A DNA stretch of 64,000 bases, from contig NZ_CP121473.1 in the NCBI RefSeq assembly GCF_033954455.1, positions 2,838,501 through 2,902,500 of the forward strand. Direction: 5' to 3'. The DNA comes from Thiorhodovibrio litoralis. GTDB lineage: Bacteria; Pseudomonadota; Gammaproteobacteria; Chromatiales; Chromatiaceae. The notes under the pieces are model-generated. The model did not search any database. It was given only the letters and a program-made list of their open reading frames with translations, and was not told the DNA's origin. Made by a program: the position numbers and the translations under genes. Of this stretch, positions 1 to 7,689 are shown piece after piece. Within the stretch, counting starts at the first letter, position 1. Each line of letters begins with the position of its first letter.

Positions 1-1
1 T

Positions 2-745
2 GCTCCTCGCACCAAACTGCTGTTTGTCGAGACGCCGTCCAATCCACTGACCGAAATGACCGCCATCGCGCCACTCGCCGAGCTGGCGCACCAGCACGGC
101 GCTCTGCTGGTGGTCGACAACTGCTTCGCCACCCCAGCCCTACAGCGGCCACTGGAGTGGGGCGCCGATCTAGTCATCCACTCTGCCACCAAATACCTCG
201 ACGGGCAGGGGCGCTGCCTTGGCGGAGCTGTGATCGCGCGCGACCCAAAGCTGGTGGATGAGGTCTTCGGCGTCGTGCGCACCGCCGGCCCCTCCATGAG
301 CCCCTTCAACGCCTGGGTCTTCCTGAAAGGGCTGGAAACCCTGAGCCTGCGCATGCGCGCCCACTCAGAAGCCGCCCAGCAACTCGCCAACTGGCTGTCA
401 GCTCACCCAAATGTCACCGCTGTCCACTATCCCGGCCTGCCCAGCCACCCCCAGCACCATCTCATCGGCCGCCAGATGACCCGCCCCGGCGGCATTCTCT
501 CCTTCGATGTCAAAGGCGGTCGCGACGCAGCCTGGCGTGCCATCGACCAGACCCGAATGCTCTCCATCACCGCCAACCTCGGCGACACCAAGACCACCAT
601 CACCCATCCCGCTACCACCACCCACGCCCGTCTGACTCCCGAAGAACGCACTACCTCCGGCATCGGCGAAGGCCTGATCCGTCTCGCTGTCGGACTCGAA
701 GACATCGCCGATATTCAAGCCGACCTCTCTCGCGGGTTGGGGTGA
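2..745 (+). CDS. metZ: O-succinylhomoserine sulfhydrylase, C-terminal part (5' end outside window)
   Basis: This is the C-terminal ~247 residues of a Cys/Met-metabolism PLP-dependent enzyme; the reading frame is open to the left edge, so the gene begins outside the window. The segment VETPSNPLTE, the aspartate in VVDNCFATP and the PLP-binding lysine in SATKYLDGQG (codon near 191) are family hallmarks. The SATKYLDGQGRCLGG context matches MetZ better than MetB or MetC. MetZ makes homocysteine from O-succinylhomoserine and sulfide in the cytoplasm. The C-terminal domain is complete, ending in the usual RLAVGLED helix. The substrate (O-succinyl rather than O-acetyl) is inferred from family resemblance only. 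Confidence 0.88.
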   Translation, partial: APRTKLLFVETPSNPLTEMTAIAPLAELAHQHGALLVVDNCFATPALQRPLEWGADLVIHSATKYLDGQGRCLGGAVIARDPKLVDEVFGVVRTAGPSMSPFNAWVFLKGLETLSLRMRAHSEAAQQLANWLSAHPNVTAVHYPGLPSHPQHHLIGRQMTRPGGILSFDVKGGRDAAWRAIDQTRMLSITANLGDTKTTITHPATTTHARLTPEERTTSGIGEGLIRLAVGLEDIADIQADLSRGLG

Positions 746-1004
746 GCTTAACAGCCAACAGAGCGCTGATTTTCGGTCACCATCGGGGGTCGGCTGAAGC
801 GCTGGAAATATCGTCTGGAGGAGCTCGGTTATGATGTTGGTTGCGCGCCGCTATTCTTGCCACCCCGCGCCTTGCGCTCAGCCCGTTCAGAAACTGTTCG
901 GAGGCTACTCAATCTTCAGAATTGACCAGGTTTCCTGATCGTGAGTGTCATTCACCGAAAATCCGCACCGAGAAAACGTATAAAACTGCAGCGATAAGAG
1001 GATC

Positions 1005-1076
1005 ATGTACTTCCTGTTCCTTCTGAAAACGGTGCTAGCGGACTGGATATTGCAATCGCTGTGTTTGCTCGGCTAA
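1005..1076 (+). CDS. possible 23-residue hydrophobic small ORF
   Basis: An ATG with an upstream purine run (AAGAGG, about 3-4 nt spacing, rather close) opens a 23-codon frame ending in TAA. The peptide is almost entirely hydrophobic with one Lys and one Asp, so it could be a single membrane-spanning peptide. It is the only thing with any coding look in the 359-base gap between metZ and the GspF-like gene; the rest of the gap shows nothing recognisable. It may be chance. Confidence 0.15.
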   Translation: MYFLFLLKTVLADWILQSLCLLG

Positions 1077-1104
1077 ATGACCGCTTTTTCTGGAGTTTTT
1101 CTAG

Positions 1105-2061
1105 ATGAAAGACCACCGCTGGCAGGCTGATTTGTTCGCGCGCCTAGCCGTGCTCGAGCAGGCTGGGATTGCGCCGCAACAGGCGTTCTTGAGTCTGGCG
1201 CAAGGTGCGCCCGAGCCGGAAAAAACCGCGCTTGAGCGCGCGTCGCGCTGGTGCGGGAGCGGGATTGATGTGGCGCGGAGCCTGTCGCGGGCCGGTCTGG
1301 TGGATGAGATTGACGCCCGCGTGCTGGAGGCAGCGGTCGAGTCTGGGCGCCTGCAAGCGGCGTATCGGGAACTTGCGGCTCGCCATCAGGCGGCCGATCT
1401 GCGGGTGCGGCGCATTCGCGGCAAACTCTTGCTGCCCGGATTTGTGCTGTTCTTGGCCGCCTTCATTAAGCCATTCCCGGCGCTTTTTTCGGGCAAGCTG
1501 GACGTTTTGGGGTATCTGGGCGCATCGCTTGGGCTGCTGTTGGGGATCTTCGGGGCGATCGGGCTGGTGGTTGTCTTGATCCGGCGCCGGCGGGGAAGAC
1601 CCATTGGTCGCGCCCTGCTTGGCCTGCCGGTGATCGGAACCCTACTGATCCGCCGGCAGCGCACGCGCTATCTGGAGGCACTCGCCATGCTGTTCGCCGC
1701 TGGCGTGCCCTTGCTGAGTGCACTGGAAACCGCCGCCAAGGCGGCCCAGCCAGGGCCACTGCAGCAGGCTTACCGACAGTTGCATGCGCAGGTGAACGCT
1801 GGCGCAACCCTGGAGCAGGCCTTCGCAGGCTGTCCGTACATCACGCAATACAGCAGGCTCTTGGTGCGCTCGGCGGAGCAGTCTGGCACCCTCAGTGATA
1901 CCCTGGGTCGCGTCGCGCTCAGCGAGCGGGAGTCGCTCGAATCGCTCGAGGATGAACTGGCCAGCTGGCTGCCGCGCATTGCCTATATCCTGGTGGCGAT
2001 CTGGATGGCCGCCGGCATCCTGGCGGGTGGGGCGCTTACAACCATGCCCGATGACCTCTAG
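1105..2061 (+). CDS. type II secretion system F-domain (GspF/PilC-like) membrane protein
   Basis: The 318-residue protein has the architecture of the inner-membrane platform protein of type II secretion or type IV pilus systems. A first T2SF helical domain spans residues ~5-120, hydrophobic segments lie at ~112-125 and ~140-162, a second T2SF domain covers ~190-300 (EALAMLFAAGVPLLSALETA is the typical repeat motif), and a last hydrophobic segment sits at ~290-312. It is shorter than typical GspF/PilC (about 400 residues), mainly at the N-terminus. No gspE, pilB or other secretion gene is next to it, so it is an orphan here. The next gene, a thioredoxin-like protein, starts 17 bases downstream and is probably co-transcribed. 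A CTGGAG ribosome site precedes the ATG. Confidence 0.8.
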   Translation: MKDHRWQADLFARLAVLEQAGIAPQQAFLSLAQGAPEPEKTALERASRWCGSGIDVARSLSRAGLVDEIDARVLEAAVESGRLQAAYRELAARHQAADLRVRRIRGKLLLPGFVLFLAAFIKPFPALFSGKLDVLGYLGASLGLLLGIFGAIGLVVVLIRRRRGRPIGRALLGLPVIGTLLIRRQRTRYLEALAMLFAAGVPLLSALETAAKAAQPGPLQQAYRQLHAQVNAGATLEQAFAGCPYITQYSRLLVRSAEQSGTLSDTLGRVALSERESLESLEDELASWLPRIAYILVAIWMAAGILAGGALTTMPDDL

Positions 2062-2078
2062 CTGTATAGTCCTGGAGA

Positions 2079-2594
2079 ATGGCAATGCAGGAAAAAGCAT
2101 CACCCCGCTGGCGGCGCTGGGCCATCGACCTGGCGGTGGTGGTTGCTATCGTGCTGGCCGTTCAGTGGTGGCAGGCGCGCTCGCTGGCCTCGGGCATGGC
2201 GCCGCCGCTGGCGGGGGTGGATGCCAATGGCGACTGGCTGGATGTGGCGGCGCTGCGCGGGGAGCCGGTGCTGGTGCATTTCTGGGGTACCTGGTGCCCG
2301 GTGTGCCGGTTGATGGACGGAACCGTTGCGCGCATCGCGGAGGACCACGCTGTGGTTAGCGTGGCCTTGCAGTCGGGCAGCGCGCCGGAGGTGCGGGCTT
2401 ATCTCGAGGAGCATGCGCTTGAGCTGCCCGCAGTGCTGGACCCAGATGGTCGGCTAGCACGGGACTGGGGCGTGAGTGGTGTGCCGGCGAACTTCGTGCT
2501 CGATGCCGAGGGGCGCATTCGCTTCGCGACCCGCGGCGCGAGCTCTGGCCCCGGTTTGCGCGTGCGTCTGTGGTTGGCGGGATTGTCCGATTAG
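2079..2594 (+). CDS. thioredoxin-like protein disulfide oxidoreductase (TlpA/ScsD-like)
   Basis: The 171-residue protein starts with a basic N-terminus and an uncleaved-looking membrane anchor (residues ~14-32, AIDLAVVVAIVLAVQWW). A thioredoxin fold follows with the redox motif WCPVC at ~70-74 (HFWGTWCPVCRLMDG) and the cis-proline loop SGVPANFVLD. This layout is that of membrane-tethered periplasmic thiol-disulfide proteins such as TlpA, ResA and ScsD; the family acts in cytochrome maturation or periplasmic disulfide repair. The CPVC dipeptide resembles ScsD/DsbE-like members. It lies 17 bp downstream of the GspF-like gene and converges on the antiporter gene. The precise partner is unknown. 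Confidence 0.82.
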   Translation: MAMQEKASPRWRRWAIDLAVVVAIVLAVQWWQARSLASGMAPPLAGVDANGDWLDVAALRGEPVLVHFWGTWCPVCRLMDGTVARIAEDHAVVSVALQSGSAPEVRAYLEEHALELPAVLDPDGRLARDWGVSGVPANFVLDAEGRIRFATRGASSGPGLRVRLWLAGLSD

Positions 2595-2729
2595 AGGGCT
2601 GACCGGATCACGGTGGAATAGGTGGCCGGATGCTCTGGAATGCGCAGGCTGGCATCGGCGGGTTGTAAGCGCCTGCCTTGACCGCGAAACAGCGGCGGCA
2701 TCCTCCGGGGCGTTGCCGCACGATGAAGG

Positions 2730-3701
2730 TTAGGAAATGAACTGGCTCTGGATCAGATACCCGGTATAGCCAAGATATGCCGCGAGCAGCAGCGTGCCTT
2801 CCACCCGATTGATGCGGCCGGGGCCGCCAAAGCCGTAGCCGATGACGAACAGTGAGATGGTCAGGACGGCCATGACTGGCAGGTCACGGGTCAGAATGGC
2901 CGGGTCGACCGAAAGCGGATGAATTGCGCCGGCGATGCCGACCACGGCCAGGGTGTTGAACAGATTGGAGCCGATGACATTGCCGAGCGCGAGATCATGC
3001 TCGCCCTTGCGGGTGGCGGCGATGGCGGAGGCGAGCTCCGGTAGCGAGGTACCGATGGCGACGATGGTCAGGCCGATGATCAGGTCGCTGACGCCAAATG
3101 CTTGCGCGATGCCAACCGCACCCCAGACCAGCAGTCGCGAGCTGATGACCAGTAGCACCAGGCCCAGCACCAGCCAGAAGACCGCGCCCGGTAGGGGCAT
3201 CGGATGGCTATCGAGCTCCTGGTTCGTCTCGGTGCCCATGGCGTCGGCGTCCGTGCGCAGCCCCTGGACGATGGTCCAGCCCATGATGGCGGCGAACAGC
3301 CCGAGCAGAACATAGGCATCCAGACGTGACAGGCCGCCATCCCAGAGCTGCCAGGCGGCGAAGGCGGTGACCAGGGTCAGAATCGGCAGTTCCTTGCGCA
3401 GCACGCCGGAGTGCACCCGAATCGGGCTGATCAGCGCGGTGACACCCAAAATAAGTGCGATATTGGTGATGTTGGAGCCATAGGCATTGCCCAGCGCCAA
3501 CTCTGGCTTGCCCTGGAGTGCGGCAATGGCGGAGACGACCATCTCAGGCGCTGAGGTGCCGAAACCGATGACCACCATGCCAATCAGCAGTGGCGGGGTA
3601 CCGAAATGACGCGCCACGGCCGCGGCACCATCGACGAAACGATCAGCACTCCACACCAGGACGGCAAGGCCGACAAAGAGTGCTAGAAAAGCCAGGGTCA
3701 T
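2730..3701 (-). CDS. calcium/sodium antiporter, YrbG-type CaCA family
   Basis: The 323-residue integral membrane protein has about ten hydrophobic segments and the two inverted alpha-repeats diagnostic of the Ca2+/cation antiporter superfamily. The first carries GFGTSAPEM and GNAYGSN (residues ~47-80), the second AIGTSLPELASA and GNVIGSNLFN (~217-250). The acidic residues in each GTSxPE motif bind the cation. Full length for the YrbG-like bacterial family. Ion specificity cannot be read from sequence; Ca2+/Na+ is the family assumption. Transcribed convergently with the thioredoxin-like gene and divergently from hflK. Confidence 0.9.
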   Translation of the reverse strand: MTLAFLALFVGLAVLVWSADRFVDGAAAVARHFGTPPLLIGMVVIGFGTSAPEMVVSAIAALQGKPELALGNAYGSNITNIALILGVTALISPIRVHSGVLRKELPILTLVTAFAAWQLWDGGLSRLDAYVLLGLFAAIMGWTIVQGLRTDADAMGTETNQELDSHPMPLPGAVFWLVLGLVLLVISSRLLVWGAVGIAQAFGVSDLIIGLTIVAIGTSLPELASAIAATRKGEHDLALGNVIGSNLFNTLAVVGIAGAIHPLSVDPAILTRDLPVMAVLTISLFVIGYGFGGPGRINRVEGTLLLAAYLGYTGYLIQSQFIS

Positions 3702-3873
3702 GCAGGATTCTCCAAGAGTGCCCGAGGGCGTTCAAAACGGGTGTGCCAGCGATGCTCGACCGACCATACTCGACCGGCCATGCGCGCTCAGTATCGACCA
3801 GGGTAAAAGAATGGCCTGTCTTATGTACGCTAACGCACGGTCGGTTTGGTCGCAAAGGAAGACAATATTCTCT

Positions 3874-3901
3874 TCTCAATGCGCGCGACTCTCAATGCGC
3901 G
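3874..3901. repeat. 12-bp direct repeat upstream of hflK
   Basis: The sequence TCTCAATGCGCG occurs at 3874-3885 and again at 3890-3901, giving a 16-bp start-to-start spacing. It lies 58-85 bases upstream of the hflK start. Such spacing could suit a two-turn operator, but no family of regulator is recognised. Confidence 0.5.
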
Positions 3902-3958
3902 TGATCAGTGAGGATAGGATTCTGAGTTCAGCACTGCGGAACAGAGGAGGATTTTCCC

Positions 3959-5083
3959 ATGCCTGCGCACAAGGGTAACAACCCATCTGGTGGCAACCTG
4001 CCTAGTGACAGCTCGTCTGGTAACGAGAGGGGCAACGGCTCCTTGCCACCGGACCTCGAGAGTCTGATCCAACAGGGACAAAATCGGCTCAATCGAGTCT
4101 TTTCAGGCGGGAGTCCGCACGGCGGAATCGTCATCCTGCTGGCGATCCTCGCGCTCGTCATTCTGGGGGTATGGACCGCATGGACCACCTATTACACGGT
4201 GCCGAGCGACTCGGTGGCTGTGGTGCAGCGCTTCGGCAAATATCTCAAGGAGGTTCAGCCTGGGCTGCATTTCAAGCTGCCCTTGGGGGTAGATACGGCC
4301 ACCATTGTTCCGGTCAAGCGCCAGTTGAAGCAGGAATTCGGGTTCACGACCCCGGGCGCGACTGATCCCTACCAGAGCCCTCGCGATGGCAAGCGGGAAA
4401 CAGAAATGGTGACGGGAGACCTAAACGCCGCCTTGGTGGAATGGGTGGTGCAATACCGCATTTCCGATCCGGTGAAGTTTTTGTTCGAGGTTCGGGAGCC
4501 GAGTGAGACGCTGCGCTATGTGTCGGAATCCGTGATGCGCGAGGTGGTTGGTGATCGCACCGTCGATGAAGTCATTACCATTGGTCGCCAGGAGATCGAA
4601 ACCGAGGCGCTGGCCAAGATGCAGGCGCTCTCGACCAAATACGCCATGGGGATCAGCATCGATCAGGTGCAATTGAAGAACATCAATCCGCCCCAGCCGG
4701 TGCAGGAGTCCTTCAACGAGGTCAACCAGGCCCAGCAGGAGAAAGAGAAACTTATCAACGAAGCGCGGCGCGATTACAACAAGGTGATCCCGCTAGCTGA
4801 GGGCGAGAAGGATCAGCGCATTCGCGAGGCCGACGGCTACCGGCTTAAGCGCATCAACGAAGCAGAAGGCAACGTGGCGCGTTTCAGCGCTCTGCTGACG
4901 GAGTACAGCAAGGCCCCTGAGGTCACCCGCCGCCGCATCTATATCGAGACCTTGCAAGATGTCATGCCGAGCATTGGCTCCAAGATCATTATCGATGAGC
5001 AGACGCGCGGGATTCTGCCGTTCTTGAATCTGGATTCCCTCAAAGCAGATCGCCCCGACAATCAGACCGGAGGTCGGCCATGA
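3959..5083 (+). CDS. hflK: FtsH protease modulator HflK
   Basis: The 374-residue protein has a Gly/Asn/Ser-rich cytoplasmic N-terminus (residues ~1-50), one membrane helix (~57-80, IVILLAILALVILGVWTAW) and a band-7/SPFH domain starting at YTVPSDSVAVVQRFGK. A long Glu/Lys/Arg-rich helical region (~255-320) follows. HflK with HflC forms a large periplasmic cage around the FtsH protease and restrains its degradation of membrane proteins. The ATG has a strong GAGGAGG ribosome site. It overlaps hflC by four bases (ATGA), showing translational coupling. Confidence 0.96.
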   Translation: MPAHKGNNPSGGNLPSDSSSGNERGNGSLPPDLESLIQQGQNRLNRVFSGGSPHGGIVILLAILALVILGVWTAWTTYYTVPSDSVAVVQRFGKYLKEVQPGLHFKLPLGVDTATIVPVKRQLKQEFGFTTPGATDPYQSPRDGKRETEMVTGDLNAALVEWVVQYRISDPVKFLFEVREPSETLRYVSESVMREVVGDRTVDEVITIGRQEIETEALAKMQALSTKYAMGISIDQVQLKNINPPQPVQESFNEVNQAQQEKEKLINEARRDYNKVIPLAEGEKDQRIREADGYRLKRINEAEGNVARFSALLTEYSKAPEVTRRRIYIETLQDVMPSIGSKIIIDEQTRGILPFLNLDSLKADRPDNQTGGRP

Positions 5084-6075
5084 AAAAGTCAATCCTTATC
5101 TTGGTGGTCCTTGGCATCGGAATATACATCGCGGTCAGCTCAATCTATACCGTGAACGAAGTCGAGCAGGTGATCATCACTCAATTCGGCAAGCCGGTCG
5201 GCGAGCCGGTCACCTCCGCTGGCCTGAAGCTCAAAATGCCCTTTATTCAGGACGTAAACCCCATCGACAAACGGGTGCTGGAGTGGGACGGCAATCCGTC
5301 GGATATGCCGACCAAGGACAAGCTCTACATCTCGGTGGATCTGTTCGCCCGTTGGCGGATCACCGATCCGCTGCAATATTTTCTGCGCCTGCACGACGAG
5401 CGCAGCGCCCAATCGCGCTTAGACGACATTCTCGGCAGCGAGACGCGTAACGCAGTTGCGAAGCACGAGTTGATCGAGATCATCCGCACCACCAAGGATC
5501 GGGTGCCGCTGCGCGATGCGCTCTTGACCGACGCCGAGCAGGAGCAGGATATGGGCTCGCTGGTGCCGATCCAGAAGGGCCGCAAGCTAGTCGAGCAGGA
5601 GATCTTCACCGCCGCCGCCGAGAAGGTTCGGGTGTTCGGGATCGAGCTGCTCGACATCCGCTTCAAGCGCATCAATTACAACGAGAGCGTGCGCCCGAAG
5701 ATCTACGACCGCATGATCAGTGAACGGCGCCAGATTGCGGAGCGCTTCCTGTCAGAAGGCAATGGCGAAGCGGCCAGAATTCGCGGCAATCGGGTGCGGG
5801 ACCTGAACAAAATCCAGTCCGAGGCCTATCGGCAAGTCGAGGTGATCCGTGGAATGGCGGACGCCAAGGCTACTGAGATCTATGCCAGCGCCTACAACCA
5901 GAGCCCCGAAGCTGCGGCCTTTTATGAATTCACCCGCACCATGCAAGCCTACAAGACCATGATCGCGGAAAACACCACTTTGGTTCTGTCCACGGATAGT
6001 GATTTGTTTAAGTTCTTAAAGGGCGTGGCTCCTGGGCGCGATGCCGCGGCGGGCCAAGGTATTCTTGCAGAGTGA
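5080..6075 (+). CDS. hflC: FtsH protease modulator HflC
   Basis: The 331-residue protein has one N-terminal membrane anchor (residues ~4-22), then an SPFH domain opening with VNEVEQVIITQFGKPVG, and a helical segment (~220-275) rich in Ala, Glu and Arg. It is the partner of HflK in the FtsH-regulating membrane complex. The start overlaps the hflK stop by four bases. Full length, with no anomaly visible. The gene ends 21 bp from the convergent phosphatase gene, with no clear terminator hairpin between them. Confidence 0.96.
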   Translation: MKKSILILVVLGIGIYIAVSSIYTVNEVEQVIITQFGKPVGEPVTSAGLKLKMPFIQDVNPIDKRVLEWDGNPSDMPTKDKLYISVDLFARWRITDPLQYFLRLHDERSAQSRLDDILGSETRNAVAKHELIEIIRTTKDRVPLRDALLTDAEQEQDMGSLVPIQKGRKLVEQEIFTAAAEKVRVFGIELLDIRFKRINYNESVRPKIYDRMISERRQIAERFLSEGNGEAARIRGNRVRDLNKIQSEAYRQVEVIRGMADAKATEIYASAYNQSPEAAAFYEFTRTMQAYKTMIAENTTLVLSTDSDLFKFLKGVAPGRDAAAGQGILAE

Positions 6076-6096
6076 GCTCGCGAGAGTGCGCTTGCG

Positions 6097-6711
6097 TTAA
6101 TCTGCTGGGAGATCGCGCAGGCGGCGGGCGTTGATGTACTGAATGCCGGCCCCGAAGCGATCGTGGCGCACGCGGCTTAGGCCGGCGAAGTCGATGCGCA
6201 TGCGATACCAATGGCGTGGCTCGGCTTGGAGCAGATGCCCAAGGATGCCGCGGATGACACCGGCATGGCCCGAGATCAGCAGATGGCGGCCGCGATGCTG
6301 TTCTATCAGGCGGTCGTAGACATGGCCGACGCGGGCGACCAGGGCCTCCAGGGTTTCGCCGCCCGGCGGGCGATGCGCGGCCGGATCGCGGTAAAAGTTA
6401 ATAAAGGCCTCGGGCTCGGAACGGGCGATTTCCCGATGACGGCGCCCTTCCCAGCGGCCCATGCTGATCTCGTGCAGTTCGGGCTCGACCATCAGCGGTA
6501 GCTGATGGCGGCCGGCCAACTCGGCGGCAAACTCCCGACAGCGTGCGAGTGGGGAGGAGATGATCTGATCCCAGGGCGCGGCATCGCTGACCGCCGCGCG
6601 CATCTGCTGCCAACCAAGCTCGCTCAGGGGATGGTCTGCCGCAACGCCGCGAATCATGGTGCCGCCGCGCGGCTCGCCGTGGCGAATCAGGTCAACAAAG
6701 GTGTCGCGCAT
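6097..6711 (-). CDS. histidine phosphatase family protein (phosphoglycerate mutase-like)
   Basis: The 204-residue protein begins with the RHGEP catalytic motif (LIRHGEPRGG, residues 9-18) of the histidine phosphatase superfamily. It carries a second Arg in SSPLARCREFA and the downstream catalytic His in LISGHAGVIRGIL (~147-160). The family includes alpha-ribazole phosphatase (CobC), broad acid phosphatases and 2,3-bisphosphoglycerate-dependent mutases; nothing here decides between them. It lies 68 bp downstream of sdhB on the same strand and could be read through from that operon. No cobalamin genes are nearby to support a CobC role. Confidence 0.85.
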   Translation of the reverse strand: MRDTFVDLIRHGEPRGGTMIRGVAADHPLSELGWQQMRAAVSDAAPWDQIISSPLARCREFAAELAGRHQLPLMVEPELHEISMGRWEGRRHREIARSEPEAFINFYRDPAAHRPPGGETLEALVARVGHVYDRLIEQHRGRHLLISGHAGVIRGILGHLLQAEPRHWYRMRIDFAGLSRVRHDRFGAGIQYINARRLRDLPAD

Positions 6712-6779
6712 GACATTGACCTGTTAGCACCCGGAATCGGAGTTGGGCTCGGACGGGGGGAGTGGTGGTCAAAAATGGC

Positions 6780-7658
6780 CTAACCACCGAAGAGGTCCTT
6801 CAGCGCCTGAATGGTGGTGGCGCGTCCCAGTTCGCCGATAGCCGTGGTCAGCGGAATCTCCTTGGGGCAGACGCGCACGCAGTTCTGGGCATTGCCGCAG
6901 TCGCTCAGGCCGCCCTGACCCATGATGCGGTGTAGGCGCTCGCTGCGGTCGAAACGCCCGGTGGGTTGGGAGTTCATCAGGCGCACCTGCGCGAGCGCGG
7001 CCGGGCCGACGAAGTCCTGCCCCTCGTCATACTGCGGGCAGGCGGCCAGGCAGCAGCCGCAGCTCATGCAGCGGCTGAACAGATAATCCTTGGCCCACTG
7101 CTTTTGCGATACGCGCGGGCCGGACTCTTTGACGGGCCAGGCGCCGTCGATGCGCACCCACGCCTGGACATGCTTGAGATGCTCGGACATGCGGTCGCGG
7201 TCGACCAGCAGATCACGCACCAGCGGGAATTTCGGCAGTGGCTCCAGCACGATGGGCTGCTTGAGTTCCTCGATCAGCGCTGAGCAGGCGGGCCGGGGCT
7301 GGCCGTTGATCATCATGGCGCAGGCGCCGCAGACCTCTTCCATGCAGTTGTGATCGAATACGACCGGGTCGACTCGCTCGCCATCAATGGTGATCGGATT
7401 GGCGCGCAGACGTCGCAGCACGGCAACGACATTGTCACGCTCGAAGCAGGGCAGCTCGAAGCTTTGCCAGTAGGGCGGCGAGAAGGGATCATCCTGACGG
7501 CGGATTTTGAGCTCCACGACTTCAGCATCCAGCGACCGCGGCGGAGTCGGGGCGGCTTGCTCGATGTCGGCGCCGAGCGGCGTGTCGGACTCGTCCATGG
7601 GTGCGTTCGCCGGGGAGAGGTTGCTGAGTTCGGAGGCGTCGGAAGTGGACATGGGCAA
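6780..7658 (-). CDS. sdhB: succinate dehydrogenase / fumarate reductase iron-sulfur subunit
   Basis: The 292-residue protein has a ~40-residue N-terminal extension, then a plant-type ferredoxin domain with cysteines in CMEEVCGACAMMINGQPRPAC (~105-125) for the 2Fe-2S cluster. A C-terminal helical domain has CMSCGCCLAACP (~195-206) and CGNAQNCVRVCPKEIP (~254-269) for the 4Fe-4S and 3Fe-4S clusters. It passes electrons from the flavoprotein to the membrane cytochrome b subunit in the TCA cycle and respiratory chain. It is the last gene of sdhCAB, 31 bp after sdhA. The gene order and the b-type anchor resemble the Bacillus-type enzyme rather than the E. coli sdhCDAB operon. Confidence 0.95.
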   Translation of the reverse strand: MPMSTSDASELSNLSPANAPMDESDTPLGADIEQAAPTPPRSLDAEVVELKIRRQDDPFSPPYWQSFELPCFERDNVVAVLRRLRANPITIDGERVDPVVFDHNCMEEVCGACAMMINGQPRPACSALIEELKQPIVLEPLPKFPLVRDLLVDRDRMSEHLKHVQAWVRIDGAWPVKESGPRVSQKQWAKDYLFSRCMSCGCCLAACPQYDEGQDFVGPAALAQVRLMNSQPTGRFDRSERLHRIMGQGGLSDCGNAQNCVRVCPKEIPLTTAIGELGRATTIQALKDLFGG

Positions 7659-7689
7659 TGGCGTGTTGGGCGAAGAGTGATGGCAGGGC

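Noticed and set aside
841-1026. 61-codon frame after metZ
   Set aside because: Composition is not protein-like, there is no ribosome site and no motif; it is treated as a chance frame.
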